Source: Chloroflexota bacterium
Lineage (GTDB): Bacteria; Chloroflexota; Limnocylindria; Limnocylindrales; CSP1-4
Direction of reading: 5' to 3'
NCBI GenBank assembly: GCA_021802825.1
Contig: JAJZRG010000001.1
Span: 124,001-188,000 of the forward strand
Length of the DNA: 64,000 nt
Part shown: one piece after another, positions 7,940-16,094 of the stretch
Layout: each line of letters begins with the position of its first letter
Numbering within the stretch: position 1 is the stretch's first letter
Made by a program: the position numbers and the translations under genes
The notes under the pieces: generated by a model
What the model was told of the DNA's origin: nothing
The model's database searches: none
What the model saw: the letters and a program-made list of their open reading frames with translations, nothing else

Positions 7940-8896
7940 CTAGCGGGTTGCGGATCGTCCTTGTTCGGCTAGGAAGGCGTCTGCCTGGCTTCGATCGGGG
8001 AATGAGATCTGCGTGCCAATCCTCGTCACGGTGAGGGAGGCGATCCGGACGGCTCGATCCGTGGCCTGGCGGAGGTCGCAGCCTTCAGCGATGAAGACGG
8101 CCAGGCTGCCCACGAATGCGTCACCAGCTCCGGTCGGATCGATTGCCTCGACCTTCATTGCGGAGACGTGGTGGGCACCCTCGGCATCGACCACCAATGC
8201 CCCGCGGTCGCCGAGCGTTAGCACGACCGCTGCCGGTCCGCGGCCTAGCAGTTCGCGAGCGGCCTCCTCCGCCTGCTGCAAGGTGGCGCATTCGAGTCCC
8301 GTGAGCTGCTGGATCTCCACCTCGTTTGGGATGCAGATGTCGGTCAGACTCAGCAGCTCATCAGGGAGGGGCATCGCTGGTGCCGGGTTGAGGATGGTGC
8401 GCACACCCCCAGCTCGGGCGATTCGGAAGGCTTCGAGCGTCGTCTCGACCGGGATCTCGAGCTGACAGCAGAGAACATCCGCGGCGAGAATCGCACCCCG
8501 CGCGGCGAGTGCGTCGCCCGGTGTGAGGCCCGCGTTGGCGCCCGGAATGATGACGATGAAGTTGTCAGCGTGTTCATCGACAAAGATGGGCGCGACGCCC
8601 GACGATCGCTCGTCGTCAAAGGCAACGTGCCGGGTGTCGATCCCTTGATCGTTGTAGTTCTTCAGCGTCCCCTCGCCGAAGACGTCACGCCCGACCCGCG
8701 TCACCATGGTGACTCGCGCTCCGAGCCTAGCAGCCATGACTGCCTGGTTGGCCCCCTTGCCGCCGTAGCCCATGTGGAAGGAACGACCGATCAGGGTTTC
8801 GCCCAGACGGGGGAGGCGGGGCACCCGGGAGATCAGGTCGATGTTCGAGCTGCCGACGACGCAGATCGTTGCCTGATGGGATCGCTCGTCGCTCAA
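7940..8896 (-). CDS. rbsK: Ribokinase / PfkB family sugar kinase
   Basis: 318 aa. The start is TTG (8894-8896) with GGAGG 7 nt upstream; it overlaps the stop of the preceding EthD-like gene by four bases (TTGA). PfkB features: N-terminal ICVVGSSNIDLISRVPRLPRLGETL, the substrate-binding glycines GYGGKGANQAVMAARLGA, and the C-terminal active site EAIDPTGAGDAFVGSLAVF with the catalytic Asp in GAGD. It would phosphorylate ribose or another sugar imported by the upstream ABC transporter. It is the last gene of the LacI-regulated cassette. The exact sugar is not determined by sequence. Confidence 0.88.
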   Translation of the reverse strand: MSDERSHQATICVVGSSNIDLISRVPRLPRLGETLIGRSFHMGYGGKGANQAVMAARLGARVTMVTRVGRDVFGEGTLKNYNDQGIDTRHVAFDDERSSGVAPIFVDEHADNFIVIIPGANAGLTPGDALAARGAILAADVLCCQLEIPVETTLEAFRIARAGGVRTILNPAPAMPLPDELLSLTDICIPNEVEIQQLTGLECATLQQAEEAARELLGRGPAAVVLTLGDRGALVVDAEGAHHVSAMKVEAIDPTGAGDAFVGSLAVFIAEGCDLRQATDRAVRIASLTVTRIGTQISFPDRSQADAFLAEQGRSATR

Positions 8897-9231
8897 GGTA
8901 CGGCCTCCACGGCAATGACATGCTCGTCCGTGTACAGGTGGATGCGCACCTCGGCGAACTCGTCGGCATCCGCACCGGCCAGCCGACCGACTTCCGTGTC
9001 GAACGCGGCTTCCATTGCCTCGATGCTTTCCCACCACATCTCTGCGGTCCCGTCGTACAGCGGCTCCTCGCCCACGCCAACTGGCTGTCGCTCCGACGAT
9101 ATGTTGATCCGATAGCTCGCGAGGCCCGGCAGACGCGATGAGATGCGGGTGTGATCCTCGACCCAGCGGCGCGCGAACTCCTCGCGGCTGATGCCGGGCT
9201 TGCGCTTGAGCAGGGCAATCAACTTGATCAC
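8893..9231 (-). CDS. EthD-like small protein
   Basis: 112 aa with GTG start (9229-9231); GGAGG at 6 nt favours this GTG over the one immediately before it. The sequence IKLIALLKRKPGISREEFARRWVEDHTRI...LPGLASYRIN fits the EthD ferredoxin-like family (dimeric alpha-beta barrel), which includes proteins accompanying degradative enzymes. It is translationally coupled to the ribokinase and follows the permease gene by 22 bp, so it belongs to the sugar operon. It might act on, or isomerise, the imported sugar. Confidence 0.75.
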   Translation of the reverse strand: MIKLIALLKRKPGISREEFARRWVEDHTRISSRLPGLASYRINISSERQPVGVGEEPLYDGTAEMWWESIEAMEAAFDTEVGRLAGADADEFAEVRIHLYTDEHVIAVEAVP

Positions 9232-9253
9232 CACGAACCTCCGCAGTTGCGAG

Positions 9254-10084
9254 CTATGACTTGACGGCGCCCAGGGTGAGCCCGCGGACCAGGTAACGCT
9301 GCAGCACGGTCGCCAGGACGATGCCGGGGATGATTGCGATCGTGCCCACCGCGGCGACCTCGCCCCACAGGATCTCGTGTCCGCCGACAAGGCTGGGCAC
9401 GATGACCGTCAGGGTCCTGACCTCGTTGCGGGTGAGCAATAGGGCGAACATGAACTCATTCCAACTGAAGATGAATGAGAAGAGACCGGTGGCGACCAGC
9501 CCGGGCGTCACGAGCGGCAGCACGATGCGACGGAGGGCGCCGAAGTGCGAACACCCATCAATCAGGGCCGCCTCCTCGAGGTCCATTGGCAGGTCCTCGA
9601 AGAAGCCCTTCATGAGCCAGATAACGAAGGGGAGGTTGAACACCGTGTTGGCAATGATGAGAGCCATGTGCGTATCGAGGAGGTGGATCTGGCGGAACAG
9701 GAGGAATAGCGGGAGCGCGGATGCCACCGGCGGGAACATCCGGGTCGAGAGCACCCAGAACGAGAGGTTCTCGCCCCCGGTCCGGAATCGTGCGAAGCCG
9801 TACGCGGCAAGGGACCCGATGACCACCGAGGCCGCGGTAGAGCCGATGGCGATGATCAGGCTGTCGCGCAGTCCCTGCAATCCGCCTCGGCCATCCGGCG
9901 GGAACGCCAAGGCATTCACATAGTTCTTCAGATCGAAGCTGTGCGGGAGGAAGAGGGGAGGGTTAGCGAAGTACTCCGTCTGCGTCTTGAACGACGTGAG
10001 GACCATCCAGACGACGGGGAAGAGGAAGAACAGCAGGGCGATCATGATGAGCGCGCCGGGCACGACGCGTCGCACACCGCTCAC
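9254..10084 (-). CDS. Carbohydrate ABC transporter permease (MalG family)
   Basis: 276 aa with six predicted membrane helices. The EAA loop EEAALIDGCSHFGALRRIVLPL contacts the ATPase. This is the usual length for a MalG/CUT1 inner-membrane subunit. The start overlaps the stop of the upstream permease by four bases. No ATPase gene is in this cassette, so a shared MsmK/UgpC-type ATPase elsewhere is likely. Confidence 0.92.
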   Translation of the reverse strand: MSGVRRVVPGALIMIALLFFLFPVVWMVLTSFKTQTEYFANPPLFLPHSFDLKNYVNALAFPPDGRGGLQGLRDSLIIAIGSTAASVVIGSLAAYGFARFRTGGENLSFWVLSTRMFPPVASALPLFLLFRQIHLLDTHMALIIANTVFNLPFVIWLMKGFFEDLPMDLEEAALIDGCSHFGALRRIVLPLVTPGLVATGLFSFIFSWNEFMFALLLTRNEVRTLTVIVPSLVGGHEILWGEVAAVGTIAIIPGIVLATVLQRYLVRGLTLGAVKS

Positions 10085-11022
10085 AGGGAGCCTCGATTCT
10101 GCGTGCGTTTCTGGTAGCCGAGGAACACCCGGGCGACGATCGTGATGACCGCCAGCTGGATGAAGGCCATCGCGGCGGTGTAGCCGAGGCTGAAGTACTT
10201 GAAGCCCTGCAGGTACGTGTAGTACGCGATCGTTTCCGTGGTGCTGCCTGGTCCGCCAGCGGTCAGCTGATAGACGATGTCGAAGAGCTTGAACGTGTCC
10301 ATCATCCGTACCAGGATGCCGATCACGATCACCGGCACGATCAGGGGCAGGGTGATATGCGTCGCCTGCTGCCGTGGCGTGGCGCCATCAACCAGGGCCG
10401 CCTCGTGGATCTCCTCAGGGATGGCCTGGAGCCCAGCCAGGACGATCAGGATCATGAACGGCGTCCACTGCCAGACATCCGCGAGGAGGATCGAGATGAG
10501 CGCGACCGATGGGTCGGCGAGCCACGCGGTACCGTGCCACAGCCCGCCGGTCAGCAGGCCGATCAGGTAGTTGAGCGGCCCGGACTGGTCGTTGTAGATC
10601 ATCCGAAACTGGAAGCCGGCGACGACGGGTGCGATCATGACCGGGATCAGGAGCAGCGAGACGATCAGCGTTCGACCGCGGCGGACTCGGTTGACGAGCA
10701 GCGCCAGGCCCGTGCCCAAGATCACCTGCAGGCCCACCCCGACGACGACAAGCACGGCAGTGTTGCGCATCGCGTTCCAGAATCGCGAGTCCTCGAAGAG
10801 GACCGTCGCGAAGTTGCCGAGGGCGACGAACCGCGCCGGGGCATTCGTCGTCAGCTCCCAGGAGAGCACAGTCAGGGTCGCCGTGAACAGCAGCGGGAAG
10901 ATTGTGATCGCCAGCAGGACGACGAATGCCGGCAGGACGAGCAGAGTTGGCAGGTAGCGGGGCCGGATCGGACTCGCCTTGCCGAGGCGTGGAAGCCGTC
11001 TGCGTGACGTGAGCGCAGCCAT
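10081..11022 (-). CDS. Carbohydrate ABC transporter permease (MalF/UgpA family)
   Basis: 313 aa, six membrane helices after a basic N-terminus (MAALTSRRRLPRLGKASPIR). The EAA motif is HEAALVDGATPRQQATHITLPL. It lies between the binding-protein gene (64-bp gap) and the MalG-type permease (4-bp overlap). Together they form the membrane channel of a CUT1 sugar importer. Confidence 0.92.
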   Translation of the reverse strand: MAALTSRRRLPRLGKASPIRPRYLPTLLVLPAFVVLLAITIFPLLFTATLTVLSWELTTNAPARFVALGNFATVLFEDSRFWNAMRNTAVLVVVGVGLQVILGTGLALLVNRVRRGRTLIVSLLLIPVMIAPVVAGFQFRMIYNDQSGPLNYLIGLLTGGLWHGTAWLADPSVALISILLADVWQWTPFMILIVLAGLQAIPEEIHEAALVDGATPRQQATHITLPLIVPVIVIGILVRMMDTFKLFDIVYQLTAGGPGSTTETIAYYTYLQGFKYFSLGYTAAMAFIQLAVITIVARVFLGYQKRTQNRGSL

Positions 11023-11086
11023 CGTTTGCCGTCAATCCTCCGGAAGGGGAGGCACGGGAATCCGCACCTCCCCTCCGTGTGTCGCC

Positions 11087-12649
11087 TTACTTGATCAGGC
11101 CGAGGGACCGGTACCCTGCGAGCGCGGAGAGCCACAACTGCGTCTGCTTGTCGCGTCCGAGGTTGTCGGTGATCTTGTTCCATTCGGCGGCGACCGTGTC
11201 GAGTGCCACCTGCGGTGTCTCTTCGCCGGCCAGGGCCTTGCTGACGTGCAGGTCGAGGATGTCGTCGTACTGGGCAGCTCCCGGGATCAGGATCTCCGGG
11301 AAGCCATCAGCCAGGGCGACTTTGAGCCCATCGAGATAGGTCTGAGCCCCGGCCTTGTCTGCGAACATGGTGTATGCCTCGGGGTGCCCGAGCTGACTGG
11401 TCCGGTACGGGTCGAGACCTGTCAAGGGGGTTGACACGTCCTCGAGGCTGCGGTCGTAGGCGACGTGCTTGGCCACCCAATAGGCGGCATCCTTGTTCTT
11501 TGAGTCGGCGGCGACGGCCACGACTCGTCCCACTGGCATCGCGCCTCGATGGATCACCTGTCCGCCGACGTTGGTACCCGGGACTCGCCCGACGGCGAGC
11601 TTGCCGACAACAGACGACACGCTGGGATCGGCACCCTTCTTGGGGACGTCCGTCCACTGCACGACCATCGCGACGTTGCCTTTGATCAGCGCGTCCTTGA
11701 GCTCATCGTATCCATAGGCGCGGACGTCGGGCGGCGCGCTCTTGAGGCTGTCGACGAAGTTCTGGAGTGCCGCGACCGCCTCGGGGGTATTGATCTGTGG
11801 GGTCATCTTGTTGTCGAAGTAGAGCTGCCCGCTGCTTGACCAGCGATCGACGAACCATGCGTAGCTGAATCCGCGCTTCGCGAATTCGGCGGACCCGTAG
11901 AAGTCATGATCCAGTGTCTGGCCAGCGAGCTTCTCGCCCGACTTGCGCGTGAAGAAGGCCCCGACCTGGAGCCAGTCGGCCCACGTCTCCGGCGGCTTGA
12001 GCTGTGTCCCGTACTTGGCCTTGTAGGCGGCCTGCTCGTCTGGATTGGTGAACAGATCGTTGCGATAGACCATGACGTGAGCGTCGCCGTCGATCGTCAG
12101 CGCGTAGGTCTTGCCCGCCCACTTGTCGTACAGCTCCCTGTAGACGGGAAGAACGTCCTGCTGATTGGGATCCCAGACGGCCGCCGGCTGCTTGGCCATG
12201 TAGGAGTCGAGCGGCTCGAGATAGCCGTTGCTGGCGAAGTCCCCGATGTAGGAGGGGTAGAAGGTCACGACGTCGAACGCACCGGTCCCGGCCACGAACT
12301 CGGTCTTGAGCTTCTCGTAGACGCCGTCAAAGGGCACTTCAGTGACCTTGGTCGTGATGCCGGCCTTCGCGAAGTCGTCCTTCCAGAACTGGTAGGGCAG
12401 GAGATTCTGCCCGGCATCGCCGACCACGTTGATCGTGACGTTGCCGAAGCTCGGCGGCGAATCCCACTTGACCACATCGAGCGTCTTGGGCGCGGCCGCA
12501 GCCGGCGCAGACGCGCTTGCGGCCGCCGGCGGTGCTGACACGCTTGCGGCTGTCGATGCCGACGGACCCGTTGATCCACCACAGGCAGTCACACCAAGGG
12601 CAATGGCGATCAGGCCGACGGCGGCCCGGTTGCGTCCGGAGTGGGCCAT
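11087..12649 (-). CDS. Sugar ABC transporter substrate-binding lipoprotein
   Basis: 520 aa from MAHSGRNRAAVG, with AGGAGGAC upstream of the ATG. The lipoprotein signal peptide VGLIAIALGVTACGG has Cys as lipid-anchored residue, followed by a Ser/Ala/Pro linker and an SBP type 1 fold (INVVGDAGQNLLPYQFWKDDF; KTYALTIDGDAHVMVYRND; GNVAMVVQWTDVP). It delivers the sugar to the two permeases encoded downstream. At 520 aa it is longer than most CUT1 binding proteins (~430), so the substrate may be larger than a simple hexose. Confidence 0.9.
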   Translation of the reverse strand: MAHSGRNRAAVGLIAIALGVTACGGSTGPSASTAASVSAPPAAASASAPAAAAPKTLDVVKWDSPPSFGNVTINVVGDAGQNLLPYQFWKDDFAKAGITTKVTEVPFDGVYEKLKTEFVAGTGAFDVVTFYPSYIGDFASNGYLEPLDSYMAKQPAAVWDPNQQDVLPVYRELYDKWAGKTYALTIDGDAHVMVYRNDLFTNPDEQAAYKAKYGTQLKPPETWADWLQVGAFFTRKSGEKLAGQTLDHDFYGSAEFAKRGFSYAWFVDRWSSSGQLYFDNKMTPQINTPEAVAALQNFVDSLKSAPPDVRAYGYDELKDALIKGNVAMVVQWTDVPKKGADPSVSSVVGKLAVGRVPGTNVGGQVIHRGAMPVGRVVAVAADSKNKDAAYWVAKHVAYDRSLEDVSTPLTGLDPYRTSQLGHPEAYTMFADKAGAQTYLDGLKVALADGFPEILIPGAAQYDDILDLHVSKALAGEETPQVALDTVAAEWNKITDNLGRDKQTQLWLSALAGYRSLGLIK

Positions 12650-12741
12650 TCTCTGTCCTCCTCTAAAGTCGCGTGGCGCCCTGCCGCAGGCGCGACGCGC
12701 GAGCCTTTGACCGCCCCGTGCACCGTCGGCTGGACCCATTA

Positions 12742-12757
12742 ACCCCATGACTGGGGT
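12742..12757. promoter_or_regulatory. Palindrome upstream of the sugar cassette, candidate operator
   Basis: ACCCCA-TGAC-TGGGGT, perfect 6-bp arms, 93 bp upstream of the binding-protein start and between it and the LacI gene. It could be the LacI operator or a weak terminator for lacI; there is no T-run. The rest of the 216-bp intergenic region shows no clearer palindrome. Confidence 0.35.
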
Positions 12758-12865
12758 GTCGACGTTCTCCTTCGAGTGTTGCGCTCCTTCCTCGCGGACC
12801 CGCCTCCCTGGTCCAGCGCTCAGTCAAAACGGGCGAGCAGCAATCCTGCCCGCGCGCATCAGGGG

Positions 12866-13909
12866 CTAGGGATGCGGCGGCGCGCAGGAGGCGCCCTCAA
12901 TGAGCTTCACCTCCATTCGGATGGTTCGAGGCGACCCCATCTCGCGACGCTCCATTCGGCTGAGGAGAAGGCGCATCGCGAGGATGCCCTGCTCCTCAGC
13001 CGGTCGGTCGATGAACGTGAGCGGCGGGTTCAGGAGCTCGCCGAGGTCCAGCTTGTCGAAGCTGAGGAACGACACATGCTCCGGTATCCGGAGGCCCAGG
13101 TCGTGGATCGCACGAAGCGCCCCCATGGCCATGAGGTTGTTGGCGACGAAGACGGCCGTGGGCTGCGGCCGTGCCGCAAGGAGCCGGAGCATCGATTGGT
13201 ATCCGCCGCCGGCGCGGAAATCGGAGAACTCCGTGTAGAGGTCGCTCAGTTCAAGCCCGGCGCCGTGCAGGCCCTCGACGAAGCCCTCGTATCGCTCCCG
13301 GCCAGGTGTCGTCTCGAGCGACCCGCTGATCATCCCAATCCGCCTGTGGCCCAGGGCCGCAAGGTGAGCTGCGGCTTGGGCGGCACCCCCAAGGTTGTCG
13401 ACCAAGATGCAGTCGAAGGCTCCCTCTGCAAGTTGGCGATCGATGAAGACCGTCGGCACGCCGGTCGAGAGGAGATAGCTCGGCGGCTCACCGTGCTCTG
13501 TCGCGGGGGCCATGAGCAGGCCATCGACCTTCTTCGCGATCAGCGTCGCGACGACCCGGCGCTCGCGGTCAACACTCTCGTCGGTGTTGCACAGGAGGAG
13601 GTCGTAGTCGTCGTCCCGGGTGACGGACTCAATTCCTTTGACCACGGCCGCGAAGTACGGGTTGGTGATGTCCGGCACGACAACGCCGATCGCCCGCGTG
13701 GTTCCGGACTTGAGGCTTCTCGCCAACGCGCTCGGGTGAAAAGCCAACTCCTCGATGGCCTTGGCAATCGCCTCGCCCTGTCGGACCCGCCCGCCGTTCA
13801 GGTAGCGCGACACGGTCGCCGCCGACACCCTCGCCTTCGCCGCCACATCGTGGATGGTGGGCGCCTTGCCCGCGGCTCTGATATCGGTTTCTGCAATCGA
13901 TTCGGGCAT
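12866..13909 (-). CDS. LacI family transcriptional regulator
   Basis: 347 aa. The helix-turn-helix TIHDVAAKARVSAATVSR and hinge region ALARSLKSGTTRAIGVVVPDI precede a periplasmic-binding-protein-like effector domain (NPYFAAVVKGIE; LGHRRIGMISGS; TAVFVANNLMAMGALRA). It is the first gene of the sugar cassette on the same strand and most likely represses the transporter genes until the sugar or its phosphate binds. Confidence 0.92.
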   Translation of the reverse strand: MPESIAETDIRAAGKAPTIHDVAAKARVSAATVSRYLNGGRVRQGEAIAKAIEELAFHPSALARSLKSGTTRAIGVVVPDITNPYFAAVVKGIESVTRDDDYDLLLCNTDESVDRERRVVATLIAKKVDGLLMAPATEHGEPPSYLLSTGVPTVFIDRQLAEGAFDCILVDNLGGAAQAAAHLAALGHRRIGMISGSLETTPGRERYEGFVEGLHGAGLELSDLYTEFSDFRAGGGYQSMLRLLAARPQPTAVFVANNLMAMGALRAIHDLGLRIPEHVSFLSFDKLDLGELLNPPLTFIDRPAEEQGILAMRLLLSRMERREMGSPRTIRMEVKLIEGASCAPPHP

Positions 13910-14571
13910 GGAGATACACTAGTCGGCCTGTCAAGTGGGCCCTACGTGCCGGATCGGGCGGCCCTCGCCACCCGTCAAGGACGGTCGGTGATTCCCGCCT
14001 GCCCCGAGACCAAGGGATCCCCGCCCCGTCGCCCGCCACGTCCACGCGCTAGGCCCCCGGCAGTGGGGAGGGGCCCGCGAGCTTCTGCAGCAACGCGCCG
14101 CTGAGTGAGACGGTGGCCCAGTGAGTGACGTCGAGGGGGGCAGCGACACGTGATCGCATCTGCCGGCCTCGAACGGCCGCGCGGTTCGGAGCCCGATGGG
14201 CCCGCTTGCTCACGTGGACGACGACCTGACACGCCGAGTCGGGCGACCTGGCGACCCAGAATGGGCAGACGGCCCGCCGTCGCGCCCACGACGCCGGGAG
14301 CCCCCTGACTTTGGTCTCGGCTTGTGGATGTCGCCAGCGGGAACGTGCGCTCGAGACCGGACATCCTCCTGCCGGGTCTGCTCCTCAGGGACTTCCTGCC
14401 GCTCCTCGAGAGGTGCGTACCAGCCATCGGCTGTGGTGGCCGGCCGCAGATGCCATGGTCCCGCCGCTGGCCGACCACCAGAACGTGCCCGGGATCATCA
14501 TGCTGCCGGCGAACGGGTCGCCGTCGCGGATGATCGCCGTCGGCGTGGGCGCTCTCTGGAGTTCGTGACCC
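13910..14571. other. 660-bp stretch without a recognisable gene
   Basis: It contains only short overlapping ORFs of shadow type. A plus-strand frame ending at 14568 (NVPGIIMLPANGSPSRM...) looks protein-like for about 30 residues and may be a gene remnant, but I cannot assign it. No RNA gene or repeat was recognised. Confidence 0.5.
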
Positions 14572-14811
14572 TCAGGCGGGGATCAGGTCGTCCACGAGGG
14601 CCTCGAGGTCGCCGAAGGTGCGGACGCCGCGCATTCCGTCCTCGAGGCTGATGTCGAAGGCGTCCTCCACCGCGACGAAGAGGTCGGCCAGGTCCTCGCG
14701 GTCGAGGTTGAGGTCATCGGTGAAGTCGGTCTCGCTGTCGAGCTCGTCGGGCTCGAGGCCGATCACCGAGAGACAGAGGGAGAGCAGGCGCGCTTGGTCG
14801 GCGGAGTTCAC
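14572..14811 (-). CDS. Acyl-carrier-protein-like protein lacking the carrier serine
   Basis: 79 aa, with AGGAGG upstream of the start. It has ACP length, acidity and fold pattern: LCLSVIGLEPDELDSETDFTDDL, then the helix II region and the end TFGDLEALVDDLI. Where ACPs have the DSL motif with the phosphopantetheine serine, this protein reads DLNLDREDL; the serine position is Arg. It therefore should not carry a 4'-phosphopantetheine arm. It stands alone, with no fatty-acid or polyketide genes nearby. It may be a regulatory or structural ACP homologue. Confidence 0.75.
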   Translation of the reverse strand: MNSADQARLLSLCLSVIGLEPDELDSETDFTDDLNLDREDLADLFVAVEDAFDISLEDGMRGVRTFGDLEALVDDLIPA

Positions 14812-15041
14812 GCTGGCCTCCTTCTCCGCGTACGACGCCGTTGCAGGCGGTTTGGCTGCGACAGCAGCCCGGATCGGCTCGATCCCCCGACGTTGCCGAG
14901 CCTATCAGACCGAACAGGCGATGGGGAACGAGCTCGCGGTCCCTCCTCGCGGTGTCGCTCACACCCCTCCTCGCCGTCGAGGGGCCAGCCGCCACCGCGG
15001 GGTGCTCGACGAGAATCGGCGCGCTGACTAGTATCCGCGCG

Positions 15042-15362
15042 ATGGATCAGCGTCCCGATCCTGACCGGTTGCCGACATTGGTCGCGGAGTGGTCCCGGCC
15101 GGAGGTGGACCTCGCGCGCCTGCGCATCACCCTGCCGACGCTCGGAGCCGTCGCCCGCCAACTGACGGCCGAGGGGACGCGGGCCGAGCACCAGCGCTCG
15201 ACCCTCACGCCCGTGGGCCGCGTGGCCTCCTCCCCGATCACCACCAGCGGCCAGCAACTCCTCCGCGTGTTCAACCCCCACGCCAGCCTGCCTGCCGACC
15301 GGATCGCGACGGCGAGTGCACTCCTGTCGCGCCCAGCCGGATCGGCCGATGACAACCCCTGA
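15042..15362 (+). CDS. Hypothetical protein
   Basis: 106 aa (MDQRPDPDRLPTLVAEW...). There is no Shine-Dalgarno site; TAGTAT lies 7 nt before the ATG (15029-15034), a leaderless arrangement seen at several genes in this window. No known domain. It is soluble, with Arg, Thr and Ser abundant. It lies 24 bp before a lipoprotein gene on the same strand and may form an operon with it. Confidence 0.5.
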   Translation: MDQRPDPDRLPTLVAEWSRPEVDLARLRITLPTLGAVARQLTAEGTRAEHQRSTLTPVGRVASSPITTSGQQLLRVFNPHASLPADRIATASALLSRPAGSADDNP

Positions 15363-15386
15363 GAAGTCCCCCGAGGAGGCTCTGCC

Positions 15387-16091
15387 ATGCGCGCCGCGCT
15401 CCGCCCGTCGTCACGCTGCTCGGTCACGGCGCTTGTCGCCGTCGTCGCCCTTGGACTTGCGGCCTGCTCGGGCTCGGCATCGCCCACCAACCCGCCCGTC
15501 TCCGCGGCCGTGGCGAGCGAGGGCTCGGCGGCGCCCTCCGCGGCGAGTCCGACCCAGACGGGCTCGATGAGCCCAGCGCCGACCGATTCCGGCGGCACCG
15601 CCTCCGCCCCCGCCAGCGGGCCGACCGCGGTCCCGACCGCCCTCGACCCATGCCAGCTCATCACGAGCCAGGAGGCCGGGCGGCTCGCGAGCACCAGCTT
15701 TGGCGCGGGCAAGGAAGAGAAGCTGAGCGGCAACAGCAAGATGTGCACCTACGGCTACCAGACCAAGAACGTGTTCGAGGTGATCGTGGCCGTGGCGCCC
15801 GACGTGGCCACCGCGAAGAAGCAAGAGGCCTCCGCGGAGGCCGACCTGCAGGCCAACGCCGCGAAACTGAACCAGGGCCTGACCATCACGAAGCTGCCCG
15901 GGTTCACCAGCGACAGCGATGCCGTCCTGCTGGAGCTGAAGCCCAACAGCATCGGCGTCAGCGGACGCGCGATCTACGTCCTGCGCGGCACCGTGTTCTT
16001 CGGCTTCAGCGATCTCGTCCTGCTTGGGAGCGCGCCGTCGGCTGACGCGATGAAGGCGGAGGCGATGACGGTCCTCGGCCGGCTGCCCTGA
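15387..16091 (+). CDS. Putative lipoprotein (DUF3558-like)
   Basis: 234 aa with GAGGAGG before the ATG. The signal peptide SVTALVAVVALGLAACSG has a lipobox Cys, then a ~60-residue Ser/Thr/Pro/Ala-rich linker, then a globular domain DPCQLITSQEAGRLAST...MCTYGYQ...VFEVIVAVAP. The 'DPC-L-t-eA' opening and the second Cys resemble DUF3558-type lipoproteins of high-GC bacteria. It is probably exposed on the outer face of the cytoplasmic membrane. Function unknown. Confidence 0.75.
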   Translation: MRAALRPSSRCSVTALVAVVALGLAACSGSASPTNPPVSAAVASEGSAAPSAASPTQTGSMSPAPTDSGGTASAPASGPTAVPTALDPCQLITSQEAGRLASTSFGAGKEEKLSGNSKMCTYGYQTKNVFEVIVAVAPDVATAKKQEASAEADLQANAAKLNQGLTITKLPGFTSDSDAVLLELKPNSIGVSGRAIYVLRGTVFFGFSDLVLLGSAPSADAMKAEAMTVLGRLP

Positions 16092-16094
16092 CCG

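Noticed and set aside
13975-14478. 167-aa minus ORF in the gap after lacI
   Set aside because: No domain, no ribosome-binding site, Arg/Gly composition as expected from non-coding GC-rich DNA.
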